64,000 nt of DNA. Source: Nitrospirota bacterium. Its GTDB lineage: Bacteria > Nitrospirota > Nitrospiria > Nitrospirales > Nitrospiraceae. Below the pieces are notes generated by a model. That model saw only the letters and a list, made by a program, of their open reading frames with translations, ran no database searches and had not been told where the DNA came from. Shown in pieces: positions 1 through 8,400 of the stretch. Each line of letters starts with the position of its first letter. The stretch's first letter is position 1. The stretch is from the NCBI GenBank assembly GCA_026387665.1, contig JAPLLG010000005.1:62001-126000 (forward strand), given 5' to 3'. A program made the position numbers and the translations under genes.

Positions 1-339
1 GTCGCCAGGAGCCAGGTTGGCCGCTTCCAGAAACTGCTGGCGCGCTTGCTCCGTGTCGCCCAGGACATTCAACACCAAGGCGTAGTTATAATGCGCCGGC
101 CCCGATTGAGGCGCCGCAGCGATCGCTTGAAAGAAATACTTCTTTGCATCCTCGAACTGGCTCGCTTGATAAGCCTGCGTCCCCTGTTCCGTCAGCGTCA
201 CGGCTTGCGGCTTCACCCCTGACTCGAGCGCCAGCGGGGCCAACGGCTTCACCTTGGGCTTGGCGCAGGCCACAGCCCCGACGAGTAAGAAGACCACGCC
301 CAACAGGGACAGGAATTTCATCGCGCCTCGACGGTCCAT
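1..339 (-). CDS. TPR-type lipoprotein, 5' part only (runs off the window)
   Basis: The reading frame is open to the window edge, so only the N-terminal ~113 residues are present. It begins MDRRGAMKFLSLLGVVF and has a hydrophobic signal segment ending in AVAC, a plausible lipobox, so it is probably an outer- or inner-membrane-anchored lipoprotein. The mature part has a tetratricopeptide pattern: GTQAYQASQFEDAKKYFFQA, then PAHYNYALVLNVLGDTEQAR. TPR lipoproteins act as protein-protein scaffolds; the partner is not shown. I chose the ATG at 339 because GAGG lies 5 nt upstream and the DUF507 stop is 7 nt away; an in-frame ATG at 321 also has a GAGG and is possible. It is last in a minus-strand run of four genes. 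Confidence 0.75.
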   Translation of the reverse strand, partial: MDRRGAMKFLSLLGVVFLLVGAVACAKPKVKPLAPLALESGVKPQAVTLTEQGTQAYQASQFEDAKKYFFQAIAAAPQSGPAHYNYALVLNVLGDTEQARQQFLEAANLAPGD

Positions 340-346
340 CAACACC

Positions 347-622
347 TCACGGTTTTGCATATTTCCGCATCTCTTCTTCGAACGTTTTTCGATAGAGCAC
401 GTCCCACTCAGCACTGCCCTCGACGATCCCCCGCGAGTAGGAGGCCAGCTTGGCCTTAACCCTTCGATCAATCTCTGCCTCTTGCGCCAACTCGGAGGCC
501 AGCACCTTCTTAATCTCTTTCAGGACCCGCCCATCCTCGGTCTGAACCGTCACAAGCGGGCTTTTCTTCACCACCTGGAGAATGACGTGGGAGAGATGGC
601 TGATCTTGTCTTCGCTCAACAT
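347..622 (-). CDS. DUF507 family protein (second of a tandem pair)
   Basis: This 91-residue charged helical protein starts MLSEDKISHLSHVILQVV and ends RKTFEEEMRKYAKP. The layout matches DUF507, a small family of unknown function often found as adjacent paralogue pairs in Nitrospirota and deltaproteobacteria. The neighbour at 720-1001 is its paralogue: both open with a short 'LS..(K/R)..H(I/L)S' segment and end with a long helix carrying 'F...(F/M)...K'. No signal peptide or catalytic motif is visible. It is probably cotranscribed with its neighbours, although a 97-bp spacer with heptamer repeats separates the two DUF507 genes. The function is unknown. Confidence 0.85.
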   Translation of the reverse strand: MLSEDKISHLSHVILQVVKKSPLVTVQTEDGRVLKEIKKVLASELAQEAEIDRRVKAKLASYSRGIVEGSAEWDVLYRKTFEEEMRKYAKP

Positions 623-630
623 ACAGAACC

Positions 631-718
631 CGTGAGACGTGAGACGTGAAAGGTGAGAGGTGAATCGTACGGAGTTGGACGGCCGCGCATGTTACGTTTC
701 ACATTTTACCTTTCACGG
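631..718. repeat. Inverted arrays of degenerate 7-bp repeats between the DUF507 genes
   Basis: From 631 the plus strand reads in heptamers: cgtgaga, cgtgaga, cgtgaaa, ggtgaga, ggtgaat, cgtacgg. From about 691 to 718 the same motif returns inverted (acgtttc, acatttt, acctttc, acggc), so the spacer can fold into a hairpin. The inverted array ends next to the stop codon of the DUF507 gene at 720. Similar heptamers occur at 22884-22918 and, less clearly, at 48111-48199. Confidence 0.7.
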
Positions 719-719
719 C

Positions 720-1001
720 CTAGAGAATGATGCCCCGCTCCCGCGCCAGCTTGGTCTTGACCATCGTGAACATCCGCTGAAAATCCACTTGCCCCCGCTC
801 GATATCTTGCTCGTAGGCTTTCAACAGCTGCCGCACTTCGGCGTTCAAACGGTCTTCGACCGACAGTTCCTCGACGATGGCATGATCGATCTGCTCGACG
901 AAGGCCTTGCGATCCCCGACGATCGCCACCTGCCCCTCCTGCTGCAATCTGGTGGCCACCGATTCGGAAATGTGTCGCACCCGTTCTTTCGAAAGTCTCA
1001 T
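720..1001 (-). CDS. DUF507 family protein (first of a tandem pair)
   Basis: A 93-residue protein beginning MRLSKERVRHISESVATRL, with the FVEQIDHAIVEELSVEDRL segment and a C-terminal helix ending KTKLARERGIIL, all typical of DUF507. Its start lies 2 nt after the stop of the cyclophilin-like gene, so the two are almost certainly translated from one mRNA. The family function is unknown. It is soluble, with no signal or membrane segment. Confidence 0.85.
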   Translation of the reverse strand: MRLSKERVRHISESVATRLQQEGQVAIVGDRKAFVEQIDHAIVEELSVEDRLNAEVRQLLKAYEQDIERGQVDFQRMFTMVKTKLARERGIIL

Positions 1002-1003
1002 CG

Positions 1004-1387
1004 TTAGATCTTCTCGATCTTGATAGTCGGCACGTCCATCACCCGCCGCAGCACCGAGGCATCTCCGACAATACGACCGATCACATTGACCCGGTCGGCC
1101 GGGACCGGATCCTGCCCCATGCTCATCGGGGTGCGTCCGAAGAAAATCGCCAGGACCTGCCCCGCGCCCCAGAAGGCGACATCGCCGACTTTGACTTGAT
1201 TCGTCGCCGTCTCCCGATGGTCCTTCACCCCGGCCAATTTAAAATAGAACTCTTCGCCCCAGGTGTTGACCGGACTTTCAACCGGCAGGGCCGCATAGAC
1301 TTCCTGCGCCGTCTTCGTGGATTTCAATTCCGCATCAAGCTGCACGGAGCCGACGGTAATGCGAATTTTATTGGGAAGGTCAGCCAT
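1004..1387 (-). CDS. Cyclophilin-like fold protein (TM1367 type)
   Basis: This 127-residue cytoplasmic protein has the pattern of the small cyclophilin-like family (Pfam Cyclophil_like): an N-terminal beta strand 'KIRITVGSVQLDAEL', the helix 'STKTAQEVYAALPVESPVNTWGEEFYF', then 'VKVGDVAFWGAGQVLAIFFGRTPMS' and a late 'VIGRIVGD'. Family members share the cyclophilin barrel but lack the classical prolyl-isomerase active site, and their biochemical role is not established. It is the first gene of the minus-strand group and diverges from the exonuclease gene at 1495. Confidence 0.82.
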   Translation of the reverse strand: MADLPNKIRITVGSVQLDAELKSTKTAQEVYAALPVESPVNTWGEEFYFKLAGVKDHRETATNQVKVGDVAFWGAGQVLAIFFGRTPMSMGQDPVPADRVNVIGRIVGDASVLRRVMDVPTIKIEKI

Positions 1388-1452
1388 TAGATTCCAATCG
1401 GCGCCTCGTGGCGACCATGAGATGAAAACCCGCTCAGGCCGCGGACTTTAGC

Positions 1453-1482
1453 TTGTTTATTCGGTGAAATCAAGGCTACAAT
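1453..1482 (+). promoter_or_regulatory. Sigma70-type promoter for the exonuclease-phosphatase pair
   Basis: TTGTTT (1453-1458), an 18-bp spacer and TACAAT (1477-1482). The expected start near 1489 is only a few bases before the ATG at 1495, and no Shine-Dalgarno is visible there, so a very short or absent leader is likely. Confidence 0.45.
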
Positions 1483-1494
1483 CCATACCATCAC

Positions 1495-2301
1495 ATGCTC
1501 ACATCATCCTTCGTACTCCTCAAAGGTCTCGGCCAAAGCTCCGAACGCCGCCTCTGGCAGGAAGGCATCCTCGATTGGGGCTCCTTCCTCCGATCGCCGA
1601 CCCTCCCCGGCATCTCCTCGAGCAGAAAAGAATGGTATGACGGCGAACTCGCCGCCGCCCAAACGCGGCTGGCAGCAGGCGACGCGCAGTTTTTCGGCAC
1701 CTGTCTCAAAAGCCGGGAACACTGGCGCCTCTTCGAGACGTTTCGTCCTCGCACGCTCTATCTGGACATCGAAACGACAGGACTCTCCGCCCGCGAAGGC
1801 CATGTCACGGTAGTCGGGCTCTATCGCAACGGACAGATGGCAAGCCTGGTCCGAGGGGAAACGTTGACGGAAGAGCGGTTGCACGCAGAGCTGGAGCAGA
1901 CCGACCTGTTCGTCACATTTTTCGGCAGCGGATTCGACATTCCCTACTTGCAGGCGAAGTTCCCCCGGTTGAATTTCAAGAAACCGCACTTCGATCTCTG
2001 CTTCGCGGCGCGCAGGCTCGGCCTGCAAGGCGGACTGAAACATATCGAGCGCGAACTCCAGATTGACCGCGAGGCCGATGTGGTGGGACTCGACGGATGG
2101 GAAGCCGTTCGCCTCTGGCACCAATGGACAACTGGAAGCGAGGCCGCCCGCGATCTATTGCTGCGCTACAACGAAGCCGATACCAAAAACCTCGAGCCGC
2201 TCGCAGCCCTGCTCTACGACCAGATGGTCGCGCGATTCGGCCCCTCCTCCATAGGATTTCCTCCGGCCAGACAGCAAGAACCGATCGAGGTCGCTCCATG
2301 A
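1495..2301 (+). CDS. YprB-type RNase H-like 3'-5' exonuclease domain protein
   Basis: A 268-residue protein with a DEDD-type nuclease core. The first acidic motif is LYLDIETTGLSA (near residues 88-99); the second is FSGFD-like, 'FFGSGFDIPYL'; a conserved HFDLCFAARRLGLQGGLKHIE follows; and the last motif is YNEADTKNL, supplying the final Asp. This is the YprB ribonuclease-H-like family, predicted to cut single-stranded nucleic acid 3' to 5' with two metal ions. The physiological substrate is unknown. The N-terminal ~80 residues are not part of the nuclease fold. The stop codon overlaps the start of the phosphatase gene (ATGA), so the two are translationally coupled. Confidence 0.85.
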   Translation: MLTSSFVLLKGLGQSSERRLWQEGILDWGSFLRSPTLPGISSSRKEWYDGELAAAQTRLAAGDAQFFGTCLKSREHWRLFETFRPRTLYLDIETTGLSAREGHVTVVGLYRNGQMASLVRGETLTEERLHAELEQTDLFVTFFGSGFDIPYLQAKFPRLNFKKPHFDLCFAARRLGLQGGLKHIERELQIDREADVVGLDGWEAVRLWHQWTTGSEAARDLLLRYNEADTKNLEPLAALLYDQMVARFGPSSIGFPPARQQEPIEVAP

Positions 2302-3056
2302 TGCAGGCCCAGTCATGGACCGGAGTCGGACGAACCGAAACCGGCTATGTCCGGACGTCGAACCAGGATGCCCTCGCCCTCCTGAATGATTATGGCGTCT
2401 GGATCGTGGCAGACGGAATGGGTGGTCGCCCGGCTGGAGATCTTGCGGCCCAAAGCGCCGTGGCCATCGCCACCCAACGGGCGCGCGAACGAGCCTCCCA
2501 GCTTCGCGAACACCAGCTCGCTGCCGCCGCATTCGTCACCGATCTCGTGACGAACGCCAATCAGCATATCCATGACCTTATGCTGGCGACACCATCGCTG
2601 CAAGGGATGGGCACGACCTTCGTCGCCCTGGCCATGACGCCAGCCCCCATGCCCATCGCCCACATCGCCCACTTGGGAGATAGCCGCGCCTATCTCTATC
2701 GGACGGGACAGCTCAAGCAATTGACGCGCGACCATACCCTCGTCGAGAACCTGATGCGGGGCGGCCTGATCGATGCGGCCACAGCCCTCACCCATCCTGA
2801 GCGCCACATCTTGACCAAAGGCCTGGGAATGGACGTCGAGATGCAACCGGACCTCGCCTCCACACCGGTGACCCCGCACGACCTCCTCATCCTCTGCAGC
2901 GACGGGCTCACGAAAATGCTGGAGGACGCGGCCATCGCGTCAATACTCTCCCGTGCGGACGGCGATCCCCACAAGGCCTGCCACGACCTGATCGAGCAGG
3001 CCCTGAGCCGAGGGGGAGAGGATAATGTGACCGTGATCGTCGTGGCCTATCATTAA
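2298..3056 (+). CDS. PP2C-family serine/threonine protein phosphatase
   Basis: A 252-residue cytoplasmic phosphatase that starts MMQAQSWTG. It has the PP2C metal-binding motifs in order: TSNQDA, VADGMGG, AHLGDSRAYLYR, LTRDHTLVE, LCSDGLTKML and GGEDNVTVIV. The Asp residues of these motifs bind the two Mn/Mg ions. Such enzymes (PrpC/PstP type) remove phosphate from Ser/Thr residues, usually opposing an Hanks-type kinase; no kinase of that type is in this window. The ATG at 2298 overlaps the upstream TGA, so translation depends on the exonuclease gene. A promoter-like site for the next gene follows at 3077. Confidence 0.93.
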   Translation: MMQAQSWTGVGRTETGYVRTSNQDALALLNDYGVWIVADGMGGRPAGDLAAQSAVAIATQRARERASQLREHQLAAAAFVTDLVTNANQHIHDLMLATPSLQGMGTTFVALAMTPAPMPIAHIAHLGDSRAYLYRTGQLKQLTRDHTLVENLMRGGLIDAATALTHPERHILTKGLGMDVEMQPDLASTPVTPHDLLILCSDGLTKMLEDAAIASILSRADGDPHKACHDLIEQALSRGGEDNVTVIVVAYH

Positions 3057-3076
3057 GGTCGCTCTCACGCGCGTCG

Positions 3077-3105
3077 TTGACAAGACAAAACCGGCTGTGT
3101 AGCCT
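3077..3105 (+). promoter_or_regulatory. Sigma70-type promoter for the exported-protein genes
   Basis: A perfect TTGACA (3077-3082), a 17-bp spacer and TAGCCT (3100-3105). It lies about 60 bp before the ATG at 3165. Confidence 0.55.
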
Positions 3106-3164
3106 AAAACTTCAACTAGTATCTCCTCTCCAGCATAGAGGGGCCATCACATCAAGAGGCTCTC

Positions 3165-4046
3165 ATGTCCTGTATTGCTCGCAGTGCTGTGTTCGCCATA
3201 GCATTCTGCTTGATGACCGAATACACGCCAGTCAGTTTGGCCCATGAATCGACCGGTCCTGAGGCGGTCATCCGCACCCTAGTCCGTGCCAACGCCGAGA
3301 AGGATATGCCGACCCTCTCTCGCCTGATGGCGCATGATTCGGATATCACCAGCTACACCATCGGTGGACGGAAATATGTGGGGTGGCCGGAGTTCGAGCA
3401 TGACATGCAAGAGGAGTTTTCCTCCGTGGTCAAGCTCGAGCTTCCTATTCATGAGCTGAAAGTCTGGACGAAAGGAACGCTCGCCTGGTTTACCATGGAG
3501 CTGGACTACATCCGTTTTGTGGGAGAGGGACCGGATCAGCGGAAAACGGTGCTGCCGCTCCGGGAAAGCGGTGTCCTGGAACAGCGCAAAGGGCAATGGA
3601 TGCTCTTGTCCTGGCATGAGTCGTTCCGAACCATGCCACTGATTACCCCTGTGGCCCAGCGGCACAGTACGGCTTCACCGCAATACTTGACCAGCAACGC
3701 GCAACTGCCGTCAACGCCGGACCTGAGCGGGGAATGGGAAATTCTCGAAGTTGAGGACAACAAAACCTACAAGGCCACCCTGGATAAGGCTGGCAACGGA
3801 CCCTATACCCAGCATGGTGGCCGCTTCACCACCACGAAGTATGCCGACCGTCTCTGGCAAGGCACCTGGCAGCAACCCGCCAATGACCGTGACGGGGAAT
3901 TTGAAGTCTTGCTCTCAGAGGATGGCACTCAGGCGAAGGGCGTATGGTGGTATTCGCGGGTCGGCAGCCAGAAAAACATTCCCCCTCGTGAACACGGCGG
4001 GACCTATGTCTGGAAACGATTGACCCCACTGCCATCCACACGATGA
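3165..4046 (+). CDS. Exported two-domain protein with NTF2/SnoaL-like domain
   Basis: A 293-residue protein with an N-terminal signal peptide (MSCIARSAVFAIAFCLMTEY...SLAHE). Residues ~30-150 have the NTF2/SnoaL-like pattern: 'EAVIRTLVRANAEKDMPTLSRLMAHDSDITSY...GRKYVGWPEF', then strands ending 'GVLEQRKGQWMLLSWHESF'. A second domain (~190-285) begins SGEWEILEVEDNKTYKATL and ends with strand-rich 'GGTYVWKRL', like a small beta-barrel of lipocalin-type calculation-of-residue tests; I do not recognise it. It is probably periplasmic. It lies 77 bp upstream of another exported protein and may share its promoter. No catalytic residues can be assigned. Confidence 0.75.
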   Translation: MSCIARSAVFAIAFCLMTEYTPVSLAHESTGPEAVIRTLVRANAEKDMPTLSRLMAHDSDITSYTIGGRKYVGWPEFEHDMQEEFSSVVKLELPIHELKVWTKGTLAWFTMELDYIRFVGEGPDQRKTVLPLRESGVLEQRKGQWMLLSWHESFRTMPLITPVAQRHSTASPQYLTSNAQLPSTPDLSGEWEILEVEDNKTYKATLDKAGNGPYTQHGGRFTTTKYADRLWQGTWQQPANDRDGEFEVLLSEDGTQAKGVWWYSRVGSQKNIPPREHGGTYVWKRLTPLPSTR

Positions 4047-4123
4047 GACCTGCGCACGCCACAGGCCTAAGCGAACATCGCATCGCATATGTGCGTGATC
4101 ACTTTTCATTCATGGGAGACTGT

Positions 4124-5125
4124 ATGCGGCAGACACTCCTCACTCTGATTACCAGCATCTGCCTGGTGACCCCTGTCTTCGCAGACGGCGGGCATGCTCA
4201 CCATGCCGTCCCGACACTTAAGAATCAAACGACCACGACCGTCACGATTCAGGACAATGTCGTGACGCTCACGTTCGGTCCGATCGACCTTCCGGCCTCT
4301 CATGAGGGAGAGCTGGCATCGTCGATGCCCAAGCATAACTTTCAGCTTCCCAAGGATATGTATATGGTGGGGTATAAAACTGCGGTCTTCACCAAAGAAG
4401 GAAAGCCCCTCCCCAAGAACTATCTCCATCACGTCCTGATGCTCAATAACGACAAGCCGAGCGTCTCATGCCCGGGCGAACCGTTGTTCTTTGCTGGAGC
4501 AGGGCTGGAGATGACCGAGACGCGTTTTCCTGACGGCTACGGGGTCAAGCTCGCCAAGGGCGATCACCTCATGTCGATTGTCGCATTTTATCATGGAGCG
4601 CCGATCACCAAGGACGTGATGGCCACCTTCACCATCTATATGGCTCCCGAGGGCGCCCCCATCAAAGAAATGGACGTGTACCAGGTGGGGGTCAACATCG
4701 TATGTTTCAGTAAGTTCTCCCAGCGGGGCCCGAACCAGACGGATGAAGGGATTGAGATTCGATCCGGAGTCCGAGTCCACAGCGCGCCACTCAAGTTCTC
4801 CATGGATGGCTGTGTGAAGTTCGCCTACCCCCATGGACATGACGAACTCCTCATGATCGGGCTGGACAATACGACCAAGAAACAGACGCTGCTACGGACA
4901 GTTCCTGACGTCGCACAGGACGGGACCTTTCTCCAGTTTCAACCGCATCAAGTCTATTCGGACAGTCAGGGGTTTCCAGTCACGAAAGCTGACGACTATG
5001 AGATGGTGATGGTCCATCACCATCCCTTGCAGAAACACGAAGCGCAACATGGCATGGGAAACTATTTACTCTACATGACCCCTGGCGCCTGTCCGGCGAC
5101 ACCCAGCGCGTCTCTCGCCAAGTAG
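4124..5125 (+). CDS. Exported protein resembling Nod19 / copper type II monooxygenase-like barrels
   Basis: The ATG at 4124 is preceded by GGGAGA and opens a clear signal peptide (MRQTLLTLITSICLVTPVFADGG), so I prefer it to earlier in-frame codons; the product has 333 residues. The mature N-terminus is His-rich (HAHHAV). The middle has 'NYLHHVLMLNN', 'CPGEPLFFAGAGLEMTETRFPDGYG' and 'DHLMSIVAFYHG', an order of motifs like the plant Nod19 family and, more distantly, the PHM copper-oxygenase fold. The C-terminal part holds YPHGHDELL and MVMVHHHPLQKHEAQHG, further possible metal ligands. The match is from motif order only, so the function is unproven. A strong terminator follows at 5252. Confidence 0.7.
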   Translation: MRQTLLTLITSICLVTPVFADGGHAHHAVPTLKNQTTTTVTIQDNVVTLTFGPIDLPASHEGELASSMPKHNFQLPKDMYMVGYKTAVFTKEGKPLPKNYLHHVLMLNNDKPSVSCPGEPLFFAGAGLEMTETRFPDGYGVKLAKGDHLMSIVAFYHGAPITKDVMATFTIYMAPEGAPIKEMDVYQVGVNIVCFSKFSQRGPNQTDEGIEIRSGVRVHSAPLKFSMDGCVKFAYPHGHDELLMIGLDNTTKKQTLLRTVPDVAQDGTFLQFQPHQVYSDSQGFPVTKADDYEMVMVHHHPLQKHEAQHGMGNYLLYMTPGACPATPSASLAK

Positions 5126-5251
5126 CGGCATCGCGCGCATCCAGTCCAGCCATACGGTCTGGGTTTGGTACCGCACCGATCCCTTGCAGCACCCGCACCT
5201 CGTTTTGATCGAATCCTGCTCAATTCTATCCGTCCGTGCAGTCCATGGACC

Positions 5252-5278
5252 GCCCCCTACTAAAGAGGGGGTATTTTT
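5252..5278 (+). terminator. Rho-independent terminator after the exported-protein pair
   Basis: CCCCCT, a 6-base loop, AGGGGG, then TATTTTT. The rest of the gap 5126-5467 has no further gene; it holds only this hairpin and the leader of the large fusion gene. Confidence 0.75.
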
Positions 5279-5467
5279 CATGAATATTTACAGAGGTTTA
5301 CTCTCAACCTATGCTATTCACATCTGTGCCATTAGACGGGGGCAAGTCCTGTCCTGATAAAGAGCAGATACAAGCCGACGCAGGTCACGTGACAGCAGCC
5401 CTCTAATATCGGTATTGTCACTGCGAGGTGCGCTTACGTGGTTCCCCTAAGCAGCAGGGATATCTCG

Positions 5468-8400
5468 ATGCCTCACAGTGAACCGATCATAATCCTGCTT
5501 ATCAGCGAGCATGCTGAGGTCGTCAAAACCCTCACCCTCAACCTGCGTGGGCTTTTCGCTGGCTGCAACATCGAAGCCGTCTATTCCGCCGACGAAGCAC
5601 GAACCTGGACCTCGGCGCGCGAATGGACGTTCATCCTCATCGATGACGAATGCCTTGATAGTGCCCCCTCACTGCCAGGCGAGCTCAAAGGCCGCGCGCC
5701 CTACGCAGCCATCATCCTGTACAGCGACCGCATCGAGTCACCGTCTGCGCTACGCGCGCGTCAAGCCGGCATTGATTGTGTCCTCTCGAAACAATCGCCC
5801 GTCTTCCTCACAGAACTCCTCTCCTGCGCCACGCAAGCCATCGAAACAGGCCGCCTGCGAGCAGCCCTGGACCATGCCCAGGAGCGCCAGCGCCGACTCA
5901 TCGAATCATGCAATGACATCGTCTACGAGTTGGATCCCGCCGGCCGCTTTGTCGCGCTCAGCTCCAGCATTACGCCCCTGCTCGGCTACTCGCCTGACGA
6001 ACTCATCGGATTGCCCTACACAGCCCTTCTGCCTCCCGACCAACAGTCCGCCGCTCAGCATCATGTCAACGAACGCCGTTCCGACGCACGGAGCTCCAGC
6101 TGCACCGAATTGATCTTCAGCGCAAAATCCACGCAGAATAGCGGACCACGGCGCCTCACGGTGGAGGTCAGCGCCAAAGGCCTGTACGGCCCCCTCCACC
6201 GGTTTCTCGGCACAGTGGGATGGATCCGAGGCCGCTCTCTCTCCACACAACAAGACCGCACGATTGAGCAACTGCGCCGGCAACTCCAACAGGCAGATGA
6301 ACGGCTCGCGCTGGCCCAGCGAGTTGCGCGGCTCTCGCGCCAGCTACAGGGTCCTCTGGCCTCACTGCTGACGGAATCCCAGCGGCTGTTTGCCACCACT
6401 CGCGACACAAGCCTACAGGGCCAATTCGAAACCCTCGCAGGCCACGCAGTTCAAGCCGCGACACTTGACGCACAGTTGACCCACGCCCTTGAGGACATGG
6501 AACGGAGCGCCCCGGGACTCACGATCAACGATGTGCTTGACGACCTCCTCACCTCCGCCACTCCGCCGATCGTGGATGGGTCAGGCCTCCTACGGAAGCT
6601 CTCTCCGCACCTGACTCACCTCGTCGGCGATCGTGAGCAGATCACGACCCTCGTACGTCATCTCTTGCACTACGCGCAAACCTATCTCCTGACCGTCGGC
6701 CGCGCACATCAACTCATCCTCAGCACAAACGTAGCCGGACCTCCCGCTACCTCGGCAGATTCTCTCTCCCTCGCCCCCTCTACTGCAGTCGAGATCGAAC
6801 TGCTCGAATCAGACCTGGTGAGACCGGCAGGATCTGCGACGACATTGCCACAGCCCCTCGATCTACTCACGTTCGATCAACTCACCCGCCAACTCGGCGG
6901 CAGCTTAGATCTGTCAGCGCCGAGTGGGGGCCCCTTTCGGATGCTCCTCCGTCTGCCGGGTGCCTCTCGCCCCCCGCGTGAAATACGTCCGCTCCCAGTG
7001 GCCGTCCCTGCGACACCGCCTACTCCCGAACCCGCAACGAAAAACGAAGCGACGGCGCCAGCTCCGTCAACTGATGCCAGCAGTCCACAACAAGAGAGGC
7101 GACAAACAGCGCGAGTACCAACCACCCTACCTGCCGCAATCATCATCGGGGCTGCGACCTGGAATGGCACCCTTTCCAACATTGGCCTCGGCGGCGCCTG
7201 CGTCACGTTCCCCTGTGACGTCCCAACCCTCTCGCCGCAAGAAGCCCATGTGGCATTCAAAACGGCTGTCGGCAATCTTGCTCTGCACGGCAGAGCGCAG
7301 ATGCGCCCCCTCTCACTCCACACCGAAACAGAGGCCGCGCAACTCATCGTGACCTTTGAGCCCCCTCGACACGCAGAGGGTGCCGTCCGGGCCTTGCTCG
7401 TCCAAGCCGCTCAAAAACATACGATGCCCTTCTCCCTTGAATTGCGGCTGACAGCGGAACAGCCACCAGTCCTCCCTGCCGCCAGCCAATTGAAGACGAC
7501 AGAAGAAGGAGACTACAGCCCCCGCGAGGCCATCCGGGTGGCCGTACAACTCCCGGCCAGGCTTCACGTCAGAGACGCAAGTGGCAGAAGCCACCATCTC
7601 GACGCATGGACCACCAACCTCAGCCGAAACGGCGCCTGCCTCCATCTCAACGCCAGGCCCGAACTCCTCAGCGGTATGGCTACGCTGCATTTCGCCGCCA
7701 CACAAAGCCAGAACCACCCAGGAACCCATGACCCGAGCGCACTGGACGCGACATTACCCGCCCGATTGATCTGGTCAGCTCCGGATCCCACAACGCCGGG
7801 CGAGCTTTCACCCCCGGCGTCAGACCCCGCGCTTCAAGTCGGCGTTCAATTCCAGGACTCCACGCCCTACGCTGAGCGTGAAGTGAACCGTGTCGTCCGG
7901 CAACATTTAACGGCGCTGAGCGAGCCGGACCTCTCCTCGCAACAGACATCGATCGTCAGCCTCCCGCGCGAATGTCACAATCCGCGCAGCCAGACAATAG
8001 TGATCTCCGAGGATCATCTGCGCCCAGCACTCCCACCGGACGCACCCGTCATCGTTATCGCCCCAGGATACGGCCAGACGGCGGTGGACGCCATGATGCT
8101 GTCCTACTACCTGGCGCACCACCGTCTCCGCGTCTTGCGATACGACCACACCAACCATGTCGGGCTCAGCGACGGAGAACTGCGGCAGACAACCTTGCGG
8201 AACATGCAAGACGATCTTCTGACCGTCGTGGAGTTCGCGCGCCACATGTGGCCGAGCGCTCCACTGATTGTCATGGCGAGCGACCTGACGGCGCGAGTGG
8301 CGCTCAAGATGGCCGGGCAAAGCCGCCCTCTCGACCTGCTGCTCCTGATCAACCCGGTCGTCGATGTGCAGGCCCTGCTCGCAACCGTCTATCGCCATGA

